DNA from: Chromatiales bacterium
Lineage (GTDB): Bacteria > Pseudomonadota > Gammaproteobacteria > Chromatiales > Chromatiaceae
DNA: 64,000 nt
Direction of reading: 5' to 3'
NCBI GenBank assembly: GCA_028280505.1
Contig: JANQLO010000036.1
Location: forward strand, 45,744 to 109,743
More notes on this DNA, generated by a model, which was not told the origin of the DNA, did not search any database, and saw only the letters and a list, made by a program, of their open reading frames with translations. The DNA is not shown here. How positions within the stretch are numbered: position 1 is the first letter of the stretch.

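Noticed and set aside
24483..64000. RTX/type I secretion signals in the giant protein
   Set aside because: The Asp-rich repeats are TSP3 type, not GGxGxD nonapeptides, and the C-terminus is not in the window, so no claim is made.
56811..64000. Regularly spaced repeated DNA words that could suggest a CRISPR array
   Set aside because: The repetition is at protein level (TSP3 motifs) inside an open frame; the DNA repeats are imperfect and spacing is variable.

Overview
The window looks like chromosomal DNA of a Gram-negative gammaproteobacterium of moderately high GC. The evidence is an outer-membrane two-partner secretion pair, an ExbB/ExbD/TonB set, a porin, and a VPLPA-type (PEP-CTERM family) sorting signal. 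No genus can be assigned from the sequence alone. There are no tRNA or rRNA genes, insertion sequences or CRISPR arrays.

Layout. (1) 1-1526: a phosphate-binding-protein-like periplasmic protein that lacks its 5' end, closed by two hairpins. (2) 1647-19999: a seven-gene co-directional cluster. In order it encodes a TpsB outer-membrane transporter, a 3691-residue filamentous-haemagglutinin-type TpsA exoprotein, an ExbB/TolQ proton channel fused to a periplasmic DUF2341-LamG head, ExbD, a TonB-like protein, a coiled-coil porin, and a periplasmic coiled-coil protein. Gaps are 11-27 nt except for one of 80 nt. This reads as a secretion locus with its own energy-transducing and envelope-spanning parts. 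(3) 20057-20902, minus strand: a VPLPA-CTERM surface protein behind a good sigma-54 promoter match. (4) 21240-23369: GDP-mannose 4,6-dehydratase and GDP-L-fucose synthase, which supply GDP-L-fucose for a surface glycan or glycoprotein. (5) 23370-24482: an intergenic stretch, GC-rich with inverted repeats at first, then AT-rich, carrying a candidate promoter and leader hairpins. (6) 24483-64000: one uninterrupted reading frame of at least 13,172 codons that runs off the window.

The giant protein starts with a long signal peptide. It then has an N-terminal region of unknown type, about 20 Big_7-like Ig domains, seven roughly 2-kb units of beta-propeller (LVIVD-like) + Big_5-like + one or two IPT/TIG domains, more Ig domains and two further propeller regions, and a Big_1-like part. 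The last part alternates calcium-binding TSP3 repeats with Ig, carboxypeptidase-regulatory-like and unnamed modules. It is most likely a very large secreted or surface protein. Its C-terminus, which would show how it is secreted or anchored, lies outside the window.

The common theme is the cell surface: a giant TpsA exoprotein with its exporter and an apparent energy module, a sorted surface protein, activated fucose synthesis, and a giant modular protein. The two most notable items are the TPS-TonB-porin cluster and the giant ORF with its seven-fold supra-domain repeat.
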